Assembly: GCA_949128115.1 (NCBI GenBank)
Contig: OX421968.1
Coordinates: forward strand, 26,830,377 to 26,894,376
Direction of reading: 5' to 3'
DNA: 64,000 nucleotides
From: Anaspis maculata
Taxonomy: Eukaryota; Arthropoda; Insecta; Coleoptera; Scraptiidae
The notes beneath the pieces were generated by a model. It did not search any database, was not told where the DNA came from, and saw only the letters and a program-made list of their open reading frames with translations. How positions within the stretch are numbered: position 1 is the first letter of the stretch; each line of letters starts with the position of its first letter. Position numbers and translations under genes: made by a program. This document shows positions 24,097 through 34,680 of the stretch, piece after piece.

Positions 24097-25065
24097 TATA
24101 TTATGGATCTAGAAAAATTTCATGGGCAAATTTGAAAAATTCAGCAAATATCCTTCAAGAATCAGTTTTTATTTTTGAAATTGGTCCAGGCTTAAGCCAG
24201 CTAGTGGGGGAGTCAATCTTATCGTGAACACGTACAAGTTGAAGAATCTCAAGGAGAGCTCTTCTATTGGCACTCGCTGGGAGAACTGCGTGGAACTCGG
24301 AAGGCCTTATGGAAAAAGACTGAAGGGGCAGCAGGGAAACTTGGAGCCTACCTCTCTTGTACACATTTTTTCAGCAATTTACTGATTAGACAGAGCACTA
24401 GAGAAATGGGGAAACGCGAAGTTCAAGGTCCAACTGTATTTAGATTAATAATATAGAAAACATCCAAAGTCTGCCTCTGATGTTGTGGGTTGACTACAAG
24501 AGGATTAGCAGTTTATAAAATAACACATTTAGTTTTCCATATGGCGGGTTTTCCATGACAATAGCACTCGTCATGGCATAATCCTGTGTTTTCTGATGCA
24601 ACTGAAACAAAATTTCTAATTTTTCTTGTAGCTACCCACGTGGCTGCTGGAAGGCTGCGGTTGGTGGCGTCTGAAATTCCTCTGTGCTATCTTCACATGA
24701 TTTACATAACAATAAAAATTGATAATTTCAGTCAAAATATGCTGAAATACCTCTAATCATAAATTCTTAGCCTCTTTCGGTCAAATCCAGTGATCAAAAT
24801 ATTTTTGGCCCGCTCTTTTGTATATCATATTTCCCTATGTGCATCGGGTTCCTTTCCTTGTTGCAAAAACCTACCTTTGATGTTGTGCGGGCACGCGCGG
24901 ATTGCAAAATGGTGCACAGGTACCTACCCAAAAGCGGACGCAAAGAAATTTGCACTTTGACGGACGAAGGCTCTGTAAAAAATGCGCTGATGTCGTTGAC
25001 CATTCTCATTAATTAGTTCCAATTCACCGGAGGGCCGATTGAAATCGGGTTCGATTATTATTAAT
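24097..25065. other. No recognised gene
   Basis: Minus 24364-24155 is open and somewhat protein-like, but it has no domain I can name and no convincing splice sites. The rest shows no feature. Confidence 0.35.
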
Positions 25066-26550
25066 CGACGCACAGTGGTCCATTTCACGGATCTAGCTGG
25101 ACAAAAATCGAAAAATAAACTTATTCAAAATTGTTCGCGACCAATGTTTTTCAATGAGCAATAAACCAAAGCAACTAAATCGATTGGAAAGTTTCCTGGA
25201 TACTTCGCCACTTACTTTTTGCGCGGGTTCGAAGTCAAGACAAAACAAGGTAAATAAAAAAGTCTTATCAGTTGACTTCATTTCACTACCAACCTACGGC
25301 AGTGTTTGAGTATTGGCAAAATTTCTGTTCTCAAGAATATCCAGACACAGGTAAGTACTTTCAAATAGTATACTTGTTTTCCATCCTAACCTACTTTACC
25401 CTATACTGACAGCGATTTCTGTTTTACCCTGCAAGTTTTCGAACAGCTACATTTTTGCGTGGACGTACACTTCGATTCCTGTGGATTCCTGTGATAAGTT
25501 TGTATTCTTTTGAAAGCTTGTTTCTTGCTCTGTCAAACTGCATGACCATGACGTTTGGGTGCGTCGAGCTGCGTCCGAGTTTCGTATTTCAATTTTCAGA
25601 CATGCATGTAATTTCTCGGCGTTATCTTTTCGAAGTGTGGGTGAACGAAAAGTACAAAGGGGCAAAGTATTTGCGGGTGTATTTACATGTACCTACTTTC
25701 AGTTTTCTCAACAAGATGGTGTCGGAGTGGCTATTGAAGTAGCTGGTATAAAACGAATTGAAGATTTTGCATGCAAATCTTCTGAAATGAAAAATGGAAC
25801 AAATTAATGTTCCAGAGACAAAATGAAATTTTCAAGAAGTCTTATCTTGAAGCAAAATCTTCAATTCTTTTTATGACAGTCACTTCAATAGCCTCTTCGA
25901 CATCATCTTGTCCGAAAAACTGAAGCTTATTTAGATACACTTACAAATATTTCGCTTCTTAATTTTTTTCGTTCACCACACTTCGAAAAAGTAACGCCGA
26001 GAAATTACATGCATGTCTGAAAATTGAGATACAAAACTCAGACGCAGCTCGACGAACCCAAACTTTGTGCAGTTTGACAGAGCAAGAAACAAGCTTTAAA
26101 ATAAATGAAAACTCATCACAGAAATCCACAGCAATCGAAGTGTACGTCCACGCAAAAATGTAGCCATTCGAAAACTTGCAGGGTAAAACAGAAATCGCTG
26201 CCAATATAGGGTAAAGTGGGTTAGGATGGAAAACAAGTATATTATTTGAAAGTATTTACCTGTGTCTGGATATTCTTGAAAACAGAAACTTTGCCTGTAC
26301 TCAAACACTACCGTAGTTTGGTAGTAGAAAGAACGCAACAGATAGGACTTTTTTTACTTAAGGTACCTCGTTTTATCTTATTTTAGAACCCGCGCAAAAA
26401 GTAGGTGGCGAAGTATTTAGGGAGCTTTTCAATCAATTAAGTTATTTTGGTTCATTGGTTATCAAAAAACATTGGTCGTGATCAATTTGAAAGAAAAAGT
26501 TTTTTTTATTTTTGTCCAGTTATATTCGTGGAATGGACCACTGTGCGACG
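25066..26550. mobile_element. Non-autonomous Transib element with CGACG target duplication
   Basis: Target duplications CGACG at 25066-25070 and 26546-26550 flank a 1475-bp element (25071-26545). Each end has heptamer CACAGTG, a spacer of exactly 23 bp and a nonamer-like ACAAAAATC (left, 25101-25109) or ACAAAAATA (right, read inwards). Transib elements, the source of RAG1, are known for RSS-like ends and 5-bp GC-rich CGNCG-type duplications, so the assignment is strong. The interior is one long imperfect inverted repeat centred near 25810 and encodes no DDE transposase. Confidence 0.88.
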
Positions 26551-26611
26551 TATCGAAAGGCTTTTCTTGGGACGCGGCTCCGTGCCTCTTATTTCGTCAA
26601 ATGTTTTGGCT

Positions 26612-26941
26612 TTAAGGACGGAGTCATATTGGTGAAATAAGCGTTGCGAAATCAATCCGTCTGGGTTTATTCCTTGACGGATTCTTAGCATTTTGGTCTC
26701 TTTCGAAAGCTACAAGGATGTACTTTGGTTTGAGCCCATTGGCATTTCTAAAATCCAAAAAAAATATTTAATTTTGACATTTGAAAAAATTATTTTGGAT
26801 TTTGGAAATCCCAATGGGCTCAAACCAAAGTACATCCTTGTAGCTTTCGAAAGAGACCAAAATGGTAAGAATCCGTCAAGGAATAAACCCAGACGGATTG
26901 ATTTCGCAACGCTCATTTTACCAATTCAACACCGTCCTTAA
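26612..26941. repeat. 330-bp foldback, TTAA at both ends
   Basis: Ends TTAAGGACGGAG and its complement, with arms pairing over most of the element (for example GGATGTACTTTGGTTTGAGC on both sides). TTAA is itself palindromic, so it may be target or element. Other members: right half at about 17950-18122, a SINE-interrupted copy at about 52035-52676, and a partial copy at about 55213-55437. Confidence 0.8.
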
Positions 26942-27329
26942 TGATTTTTAGCTCAACCCATGGAATGGAAGCGCTAGTACTCTCCACGGGTGACGGAAAA
27001 AAGATAGAAATACAAAAGGTCGAAAACAAAACATCGAATGCGTAAAGTCGAAAAACAAAATAACGGAACCACAAAACATCGAAAGTACAAAAGGTCGAAA
27101 ATCAAATTGTCGAAACTAAGAAAGATCGAAATGCAATAGAGCGACCAACCTAACATAGAAAAACCAAAAGGTCGAAAACCAAAAGATCGAAAAGTGAAAT
27201 ATCGAAAAGCAAAAGGTCGAAAACTAAAAGGTCGAAAAACAAAACATCGAGAAGCAAAACATCGAATAATAAAATGTCGAATGACACAATGTCGAACTAG
27301 AAAACCTGTTTCAAATGTGATTACAATTC

Positions 27330-27463
27330 GGATCGATTGAGGGGCTGTGACTCCCTCAGAGAGCACTTGAGAAAAAAATTTACTCTCACTTTTCGACTGA
27401 TTCTTCTGAGAGAAATCACCTCCCGAAGTATTATGCAAGGTCACTGAAACACCGTATATTTTT
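27330..27463. repeat. Mariner-like repeat fragment, second copy
   Basis: Homologous to 8958-9090, in the same orientation, ending GGTCACTGAAACACCGTATA. It lies in the middle of the TCGAAAAACAAA foldback. Confidence 0.5.
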
Positions 27464-27499
27464 TTAAAATCTGATCAGCGTCTTTGACGCAAAGTTAAC

Positions 27500-27690
27500 T
27501 TGGACACAATGATCTGTGTACATAGACCTCGTCAGTTTTTTTTCTTCAAGACTCCATTTAGAAAGCTGTGTACATGGACCTCGTCAGGTTCAGTGATTTT
27601 TTTGCAGACCTGATTTGGTTCTTTGACGCAAAATCCACTCTGAAACGTAAAGCTGTGCACATGGACCTCGTCAGGTGTAGTAGTTTTTTT
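27500..27690. repeat. Short direct-repeat cluster
   Basis: GTACATGGACCTCGTCAG-type units occur three times (about 27517, 27568, 27657), partly with the neighbouring TTTGACGCAAA sequence. This is an irregular local duplication. Confidence 0.6.
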
Positions 27691-28290
27691 TTGAAGACCT
27701 TCCCCAACCCAAGGTTCTTCTTTCTCTCGTCCCAAACTCTCAAATTATTTGTCTTTACAACAATCGTACATACACCTAGTGCTTTTTGATTTTAACGGTT
27801 TTTTTGGGGTTTTCTTTCTCGACCTTTTGCTTTTTGATCTTTTGTTTTTCGACCTATTGCTTTTCGACGTTTTGTTTTTCGACCTATTGTTTTTCGATCG
27901 TTTGTTTTTCGAAATTCTGTAATTCGTTATTATGTAATTTCGACCATATGTATTTCGATCCCTATCACTTTCGATATATTGTAAATTCGACCTTTTCTTT
28001 TTCGACCTCATGCATGCGACCTTTTGTTTTTCGTTCTTTTTTCCGTCACTCTACTTCCACGCCACAAGTTAGGTATTGGCCGCATCGTTTTATCCTGGTA
28101 TATTTCCGCATAGCGCTTGAATGCGTTGCAAATCCCCATGCTGGAGAGACATATCTAATCATTGGCGTGCAATACGCACCTAAATGTTTTTCAGTACACA
28201 AATTACAACAGTACATCAGTACAAAAATTATTTTTTGTCTTGGCCCTGCAGGCCCACACTTCATGAATGAGTTTTCGTATCTTTTTTTTT

Positions 28291-28390
28291 AGTGCATTTT
28301 TAGTGCATTTTTAGTGCAATTTCTTAAGAAAATGACGCTTATATGGCTGGTTTGTCTGTCTGCCTGTCTGTCTGTCTGTCCGTTTTCCAA
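28291..28390 (+). repeat. Degenerate Helentron-like 5' end with (GTCT)n
   Basis: TTTTTAGTGCATTTTTAGTGCA... followed about 60 bp later by GTCTGTCTGCCTGTCTGTCTG. The layout (TAGYGCA, spacer, GTCY run) copies the 5' end of elements A-E, but no 3' hairpin end was found nearby. It lies about 300 bp upstream of the Mitf exon. Confidence 0.4.
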
Positions 28391-28696
28391 CAGGAAAGAA
28401 TTTACGGGAATATCACTTTTTTCTTGACATTATTCTGCACTGACGTGACATTGACCGCTCAGGAGGAATGTCAATTTGGTTGGCATCGTTGACGGTGTTT
28501 ACAGTTTAAAACCATCTGCAGCCTGTCAGGGGACTGTTTGAGCTTTATTGGCGGACTCCCGAACTGTTTGGATTGACAGTGGATGGTTTTTTGAGATGCT
28601 TCTTGAGCACTCAATTTTACATCATGCATTATTGAATGACTTTCGAAATATTTGAGTTGTAAAAAGTAAAGGAGTACAAGAAATTTTGGTTTCTAG

Positions 28697-29222
28697 CCCG
28701 CCAAATTTGAAGACCGCTACACCGCTGTCGAGGACCCAACTGAAGTTGCAACTGATGAGGGACCAGGCGATGATGGAACAGGAGCGGCAGGCCCAGCAGA
28801 GGCGTCACCAGGTCGATCAGGCGATGCAGCAGAGGCCGCCGGCTTTGGCTATGAAGGTGCCTCTGCACAGCCTGGCAGTTGATGTGCCGCCCCAGGTCCT
28901 GCAGGTCCAGACAAAGCTCGCTAATCCGACACGGTACCATGTGATACAGAAACAGAAAAGTCAAGTGCGCCAGTATCTCAGTGAATCATTCCAAACTCCA
29001 GGCAATATCCCGTTTCTGAATAATCTGCACCAACAGAACAATGTCCCGCACCAAACGCACAGTGCACCGGGTATGGGCACCGTTGACTCGGTAGGATCCT
29101 TGATGGGATCGTCACAGCCGATCATCACCTCGCACTCGCACCCCTACCAAGTACCGTGTTCCAGTCCCGATGCCACAGCCATGTCTCCTGGTCTCAGTTC
29201 TGGAGCCACGAGCACGTCAGAA
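28697..29222 (+). CDS. Mitf: Mitf (MiT/TFE transcription factor), one internal coding exon
   Basis: The exon runs from an AG acceptor (TTTGGTTTCTAG, ending 28696) to a GT donor (GAA|GTAAGT, 29223). It starts at the third base of a codon and ends on a codon boundary, giving 175 complete codons. Two blocks identify it: SRTQLKLQLMRDQ, which lines up with the vertebrate TFEB N-terminus (Ser-Arg, then Gln-Leu six residues later), known to bind Rag GTPases at the lysosome; and QVLQVQTKLANPTRYHVI followed by VRQYLSES, the conserved block upstream of the activation domain. Between them is a Gln/Arg-rich stretch, and after them a Ser/Pro-rich low-complexity tail. The protein is a nuclear bHLH-zip factor controlling lysosomal and autophagy genes, but the bHLH-zip exons are not in this window. 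Neighbouring sequence is transposon-filled intron. The ATG must lie in an upstream exon or be unseen. Confidence 0.88.
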
Positions 29223-29317
29223 GTAAGTGTATAGTTTAATAACAGAGCTTCTAAACATCTGGTTCCGTTATCTGCTGATACATAAAAAACTACCTGCATA
29301 TTCTGTTAAAAAATTAA

Positions 29318-29364
29318 TGTAGTTGTAGTAGTAGTTGTAGTAGTAGTAGTAGTAGTAGTAGTAG
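29318..29364 (+). repeat. (GTA)n microsatellite
   Basis: An interrupted GTAGTAGTTGTAGTAGTA run in the intron about 100 bp downstream of the Mitf exon donor. Confidence 0.9.
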
Positions 29365-30340
29365 TTTACATGCTTGTTGTGTTAATACATAGGATGTAAT
29401 GACTTTTATATAAGTTGTATATGGATATTACAGTTTTTGTATTCAAGTTGACACTTGTCAAAATAACCTCAAAAATTACATAATTTTCACAATTTGCAAT
29501 GGAAAAAACAAGTAAAATAGTGTACAACACTCTGGCTGGTTACACAAGATGCTTTCCGACACTCAGCTTCTTACAGAACTCGAGCTGCGCCCTCGTTCTG
29601 CAAATTTCGTTCTGCCACTCATGTAACAGCCAGCTCGTATCGTAAACTACTATTACCTACGACCGCTACCGTAAATGATGAATATCGCATAACTAGGAAC
29701 CTAAGTAAGTGAGTCCTTACGCACAGCGTGACATATTCTGTTAAGTAAATCGCACAGCGTGCGACTTGGGAGTACTAGCTGAGAGAATTTTAATCACGAA
29801 AGACGTTTTCAAGTTATTCAGATTGCGAGATCAAAAAATGGGAGCGTCTGACGGGAAGCTTTCACATGCCTTCGTAGCACCTTTCACATCGAATGGATAA
29901 GCCGGGCTATCTGAATATATTCGGAACAAAGGCCTGACCATAGAAGTGAGATCTATCAATAACAAAATCGTGCAGATATTGGAAAAACGGGAAATAGGCT
30001 TCGCTTCAACCCGCAATGGCTTCCCAGCAGATGACCCGATTTGATTGGTTGTGGCCTTGAATTGTCGAAGAAGGTCCCTTTCTCTCATAATACATTATTG
30101 ATTTTGACTTTCTGACAACTTTCAATAAAAATCAACAAGAACAATGAACACCTATTTTCAATTGTTTCCGCCATTTTGAATTTTGACATGTTCAGCATTT
30201 CCTCATATGAAAATAGTAGCCCTCGTGGTAGCCTGATGTCCAGTTGGTTAGCCATTGACACCAAATTTGAAAATATCGGTTGGGAAATGAGAATATATGG
30301 CGTATTGCGACCAGGATACCTAAATCTGTGTCAGTTATGC
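29365..30340. other. Intronic sequence; one arm of a direct repeat
   Basis: About 29985-30120 recurs as a direct repeat at about 32360-32500 (shared words include CAGCAGATGACCCGATTTGAT and TTGATTTTGACTTTCT). No ORF is supported. Confidence 0.5.
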
Positions 30341-30395
30341 GGGAATAAAAAATTAATGAAAGGATCCATGGGGCTCAAAATGGAGTTGTATAATA

Positions 30396-31385
30396 CAGGG
30401 TTGTTCAAAAGTCCGGAATAAAATTAATAATTTTTGACCATATTTTTTCCGGAAAAACGCACGAATAGGTCGATTTCTGGAAAAGACAAGCCGTTTTTTC
30501 ATGACACGTGTCTTGATCTACCGTCAACCCCTTGACCCCTAGCCACCCTTAGTATTTTTTTTAAATGCACCCTATGGCTTGTTGGGGCTCGTTGGAAAGC
30601 TTGTCAAAAACTGTATTTAGATCTACCATTGAAAGTTAGATCGAACACTTCACCATGAAGCTTTGAGGAACCCCAGGGTTACTCAAAAGTCCGGAACAAA
30701 ATTCATAATTCATTACCATATTTTCCAACAAAAAAAAAACGCTCGAACAGGTCGATTTTTAAAAACGGTAAGTCGTTTCTCCATGATACGTGTCATGATC
30801 TACCGTCAACCCCCTAACCCCCATCCACCCTCAGTATTTTTTTAAATTGCATCCCATGGTTTTGTGGGGGTACGTTGGAAAGCTTCTCAAAAACTGTGTT
30901 CAGATCTATCTTTAAAAATGGTTGGACGCTTAAGGGGTTGAGGGTCAAGGGCGTAAGGGTCAAAGGGTTGACGGTAGACCATGACACGTATAATGGAAAA
31001 ATGACTTACCGCTTTTCAAAATCGACCTGTTCGAGCGTTTTTTTTTTTGAAAAAAATATGGTAAAAAATTATGAATTTTGTTCCGGAATTTTGAGTAACC
31101 CTAGGGTTATTCAAAACTTCATGGTGAAGCGTTCGATAAAATTTTCAATGGTAGATCTGAATACAGTTTTTGACAAGCTTTCCAACCAGCCTCCCTAAGC
31201 CATGAGGTGTAATTTAAAAAAAAAATACTAAGGGTGGCTAGGGGTCAAGGGGTTGATGGTGGATCAATACATGTGTCATGGAAAAACGGCTCGCCCTTTT
31301 CAGAAATCGACCTGTTTGAGCGTTTTCCCCGAAAAAAATTTGGTCAAAAATTATGAATTTTATTCCGGACTTTTGAATAACCCTG
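30396..31385. mobile_element. TA-flanked mariner-like foldback, four-unit structure
   Basis: Ends CAGGGTTGTTCAAAAGTCCG and the complement of CAGGGTTATTCAAAAGTCCG, with TA outside (30394-30395, 31386-31387). The inside is four related units of about 250 bp in order +,+,-,-. The paralogous sequence at 57270-57300 (minus) has the same flanks joined at a single TA, so the element is a real insertion with a TA duplication. Confidence 0.88.
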
Positions 31386-31462
31386 TATAAAGTTGTAGTA
31401 AATAAGTCTTTTCGACTTGGTTTTTTCATATCGTTTACTCGAGTTTCGGCTTGTTAAATATA

Positions 31463-32153
31463 CAGGGTGTCCACGGTTTAAGTGCTCTAACTGTAGGGTT
31501 GTATTCTTTGGCCAAATGGAAGAAAATTTTTCATACAAATTTTTTCGTTTCGGGCTTCAGTTTCCAAGTTACAGGGTGTCAAAAAATTAGAAAATAAATT
31601 TTTTTTTGCTATAACTTAGTAACTACTATTTTCACGAAAACCAAACTTGGTACGATTGATAGACTATTAATCAACTTTCATTCAGGGTTTACCATTACTT
31701 TGTTGAAAAACCAGTGGCGTGGATATTAGGGTTACCCACCAATTAACCCCGGTTATTTGCACGCCACTGAGATACGATCAATCTTTGATAACATTTTCTA
31801 ATTCCCCGGACAATTCTAGGCAAAAAAGGTACTCCCATTTTATGCTGGAAAACATGCAAATCGATCATAACAATAAATTGACTGATGAGACTTTTGTAAG
31901 CTGCAGTATTATTGAAAGTATTAAAATAACTGAAAATAAGACTTATTAGAAATTATTGCTCTTGTTCAGTATTACTCACACTAATTACAAGATAATTTAT
32001 TGAAAAACAAGTTAACAATTTTTTTTCTAATTTTTTGACACCCTGTAACTTGAAAACTGAAGCCCGAGAAAAGAAAATTATGGGAAAAATTTTCTTGCAT
32101 TTGGCTAAAGAATACAACTCTACAGTTAGAGCACTTAAACCGTGGACACCCTG
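31463..32153. mobile_element. TA-flanked mariner-like element with about 170-bp TIRs
   Basis: Ends CAGGGTGTCCACGGTTTAAG and its exact complement, TA outside (31461-31462, 32154-32155). Inverted arms of about 150-180 bp each contain a second ACAGGGTGTCAAAAA motif. The paralogue at about 57040-57060 has the flanks AATTAAATA and TAAAGCCATTT joined at one TA: an empty site. No transposase ORF. Confidence 0.88.
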
Positions 32154-32155
32154 TA

Positions 32156-33178
32156 TAAAGCCATTTTCAAAACTGATGTGACATAGCATAGAACTCGAGA
32201 TAGAACTTTATGTCTAAGTAATGATGTAACAATGAAGAATAGACGTAACAGGTGAAATAACAAAAGAAAATGAAGGAGAGGATCACAAAATTGGGAGTAG
32301 AGCTGGTATAATGTACCTAGATGTTCTCAAAATCGGTTTGTTCGTCAGAATAAAAAAACCGAAAGTAGGCTTCTCTTCAACTGACAATAAAATAGCTCCT
32401 CAGCAGATCACCCGATTTGATCGGTTGTGCTCTTGAATTGACAAAGAAGGTCTTTTCCTTTATAATACATAATTGGTTTTGACTTTCTAATAACTATTTA
32501 TATACAAGTAATACAAATACAATTAGTTCATTCTCTTTAAAATTTACAGGGTGTTCATTTGATGAGTTGTCACCCCTGATTGCCAATTGCCCCTCGACGC
32601 CAAATTTTTTCACAGGAAAACGCCGAAACAGGTCGATTTTTGTTCCAAGGGGGACATCTAGGACATATACTGCCAAATTTTTATTTTCAACCCCTTCGCC
32701 CCCACCCCATAATACTTTAAAATTTCAAATAGCATTATGCTCGGCATTATGTATCTTGTGATACATAGAATTAAACGTGATACAATTGGCGAGTTTCAAG
32801 ATCGAATACGCCATCTGACGGCCAACGTGTAAACGACGTTTGTGCACGGATCAACCGCAGATTTGTGTGGGCTCTTATGAGCGTTGCGGTGTTTGGTGAC
32901 TTTAATTGATTCCATCTGACTTAACGCGGCGTTGATTTTTTCCAACAAAGTACGTGAGCCACGCACGTTTCATTATCTTGAATATACTAGGTGTCGTCGG
33001 TTGCAAAAGCATTGCATTTTTAAATAAGAGTGGCACGTGTACGACGACTGGCAAGCAAAAGTGGCATCAGAATGGGAGGTGGTAAGATTTGTGATTTTGT
33101 CATAGTGACAAAAAGTGGCGGAGAATTTGTTGCGTTTCCGAGTGCGAGTCGCGCTGTGGAAACCGGAAAAAGAAAGAG
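32156..33178. other. No recognised gene
   Basis: Holds the second copy of the 29985-30120 direct repeat (about 32360-32500) and a solitary TACAGGGTGTTCATTTG end near 32547. Nothing else is supported. Confidence 0.5.
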
Positions 33179-33806
33179 TTACATTTTCACCGTTTCCCGT
33201 CGAAAGCGAAAGACGCAAGTTGGGTAGTCAAGATGACAAACAAACTTGGCACTGTGGAAAATATGACTACGAGAAAAGCCTGGTAAGTGTGCTGAAAATA
33301 GGAACTTTAAATGGCTGCACCGAAGAAGCACAGCTGCGATATGTTTGAATGTCCCGGACTGGCCTGCTTTGCAAGTGCATTTAAACGTTCCAATTTCACA
33401 GGAACTCTCGCAGGAACTTCTACTACTATTTCTTTTAATTACAATCTCAGTTGCCTCGTGAGGAGATTCATACAATGCGCTTGTTTGTAAACACAATCCA
33501 AATATGTCTACTATGTTTGAACTGAAGCTTGATTCGGTTCGCTTTCGACCATACAACACAAGAAATTGTGACTTCAGAATTTCCTCTCCCATCAGTATCC
33601 CATCACGATAGATCGAGAATCCGTTGAGGCTTGAGGCCATCCAGTGATTGAAAACCTTCATAACACTCAATTCGCTTTTGCCATTTTCGAGTTCCACCGC
33701 AATAGGTACTAATTAACCACGTTTCACGTCTGGAGGACATTAAAAACCGATTACTACTGATAAGATTTTTGAACGCGCGGGCAACAATCCGTGCCCTATC
33801 CGACAT
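33179..33806 (-). pseudogene. Degenerate SWIM zinc-finger protein
   Basis: Two overlapping minus frames (33806-33603 and 33697-33179) look like one protein broken by a frameshift near 33690. The downstream frame contains EIGTFKCTCKAG followed by QSGTFKHIAAVLL. This has the SWIM layout (CxCx..CxH), but the second-half Cys is replaced by Phe, so zinc binding would be lost. SWIM domains occur in MULE-type transposases and in some host proteins; with no other domain seen I cannot choose. The first segment, MSDRARIVARAFKNLISSNR, is of unknown affinity. Confidence 0.45.
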
Positions 33807-34127
33807 GTTTGTTTACATGCGAAGCGCATCAGCAGCGCCACCATCGGTAATGTTACTCGCCAATTCTCTTTCCGCCAAACATATTTCTAATTTATTTAAA
33901 CTACCCCCCCAACCCTTGTGATCACTAAAAACACACCATATTGTTCAATTATACTTTTTAGTGAACTAAAACTTACGAATCTATAGCGAAAATTAGTATT
34001 CACTCAATTTTACTGTGTTAATTTTCGGAATTTGCACGAATTCTATCACGTGACCGGAGTGTACCAATAGCAAGCCCTCCACACTTCGCACATGCGTCAG
34101 GAGAAAAGGTAAACTAGATTCGTCTAT

Positions 34128-34635
34128 ACGTCGTTCCAAAGAATTTCGCCTTTTTTCAATTTGATGTAACTTTGGATTGCTGCAATAAATTTGTATTCTG
34201 TTTAAAGTGTTCGCTGACTTAATCATTTGGCTAACAGTCCGTTGTTTAGCAAAAAAAAAAGGTACTTCACATAAAGTTTGTACAGGGTGTTCAATAAGAC
34301 GCTCCCGTTCAAAAAATAATTTTTTTTCTTGAATTTTAACCACAAAGATGCCGAAGGTTAATCTTAAGGTAGAGTATGGTGTTTGAATTTTCAGCTTATC
34401 TCCTTTATTTACTGAGTGAACACAAATAATCACCTTTTTGGTTTTGCAGTGATAATTTCTTTCTTTGTTGACCGATTTTGAAAATTTGCGGCTCATAATA
34501 AAGCTGAAACTTTGAGTGGTGAAGCCTGAAGATCAAAATTGACTATACAAAACATTTTAGGTCAAGAGTTCCATCAAAGGTGATCCAAATCTGAAACGCG
34601 TTCGAAAAACCGTTTCGGAGAAGGATTTAGTAAAA
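34128..34635 (+). repeat. Left arm of an 8-kb-spaced inverted repeat
   Basis: Reverse complement of about 42520-43075, with point differences and a replaced stretch around TACAGGGTGTT (34282 here). The long minus-strand open frame across it (34496-33993) is not supported as a gene. Confidence 0.75.
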
Positions 34636-34680
34636 GTCACGTTTCTTTAGGGGGAATAATTTATTCTGAATACGTCAAGG

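Larger units (their letters stand above)
26988..28053. repeat. Foldback with degenerate TCGAAAAACAAAAGG arrays
   Basis: Ends GTGACGGAAAAAAG and its near complement CTTTTTTCCGTCAC. Each arm (about 26995-27297 and 27805-28045) is a run of degenerate 15-20-bp units of the type GGTCGAAAAACAAAA, in opposite orientations. The roughly 500-bp middle contains a mariner-like fragment and a short direct-repeat cluster. Flanks ACTCTCCAC and TACTTCCAC could be an eroded 9-bp duplication, but this is weak. Confidence 0.75.

Noticed and set aside
24155..24364. Protein-like minus-strand frame, possible host exon
   Set aside because: No convincing splice sites and no family recognised; kept only as a remark.
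27745..28292. Phe/Cys/Ser-rich and Lys/Ser/Asn-rich open frames of 90-170 residues
   Set aside because: They come from the TCGAAAAACAAA short-unit arrays in the foldback arms, not from a gene.
33993..34496. 167-residue open frame on the minus strand
   Set aside because: It lies largely over one arm of an inverted repeat, the other arm does not keep it open, and it has no recognisable domain.
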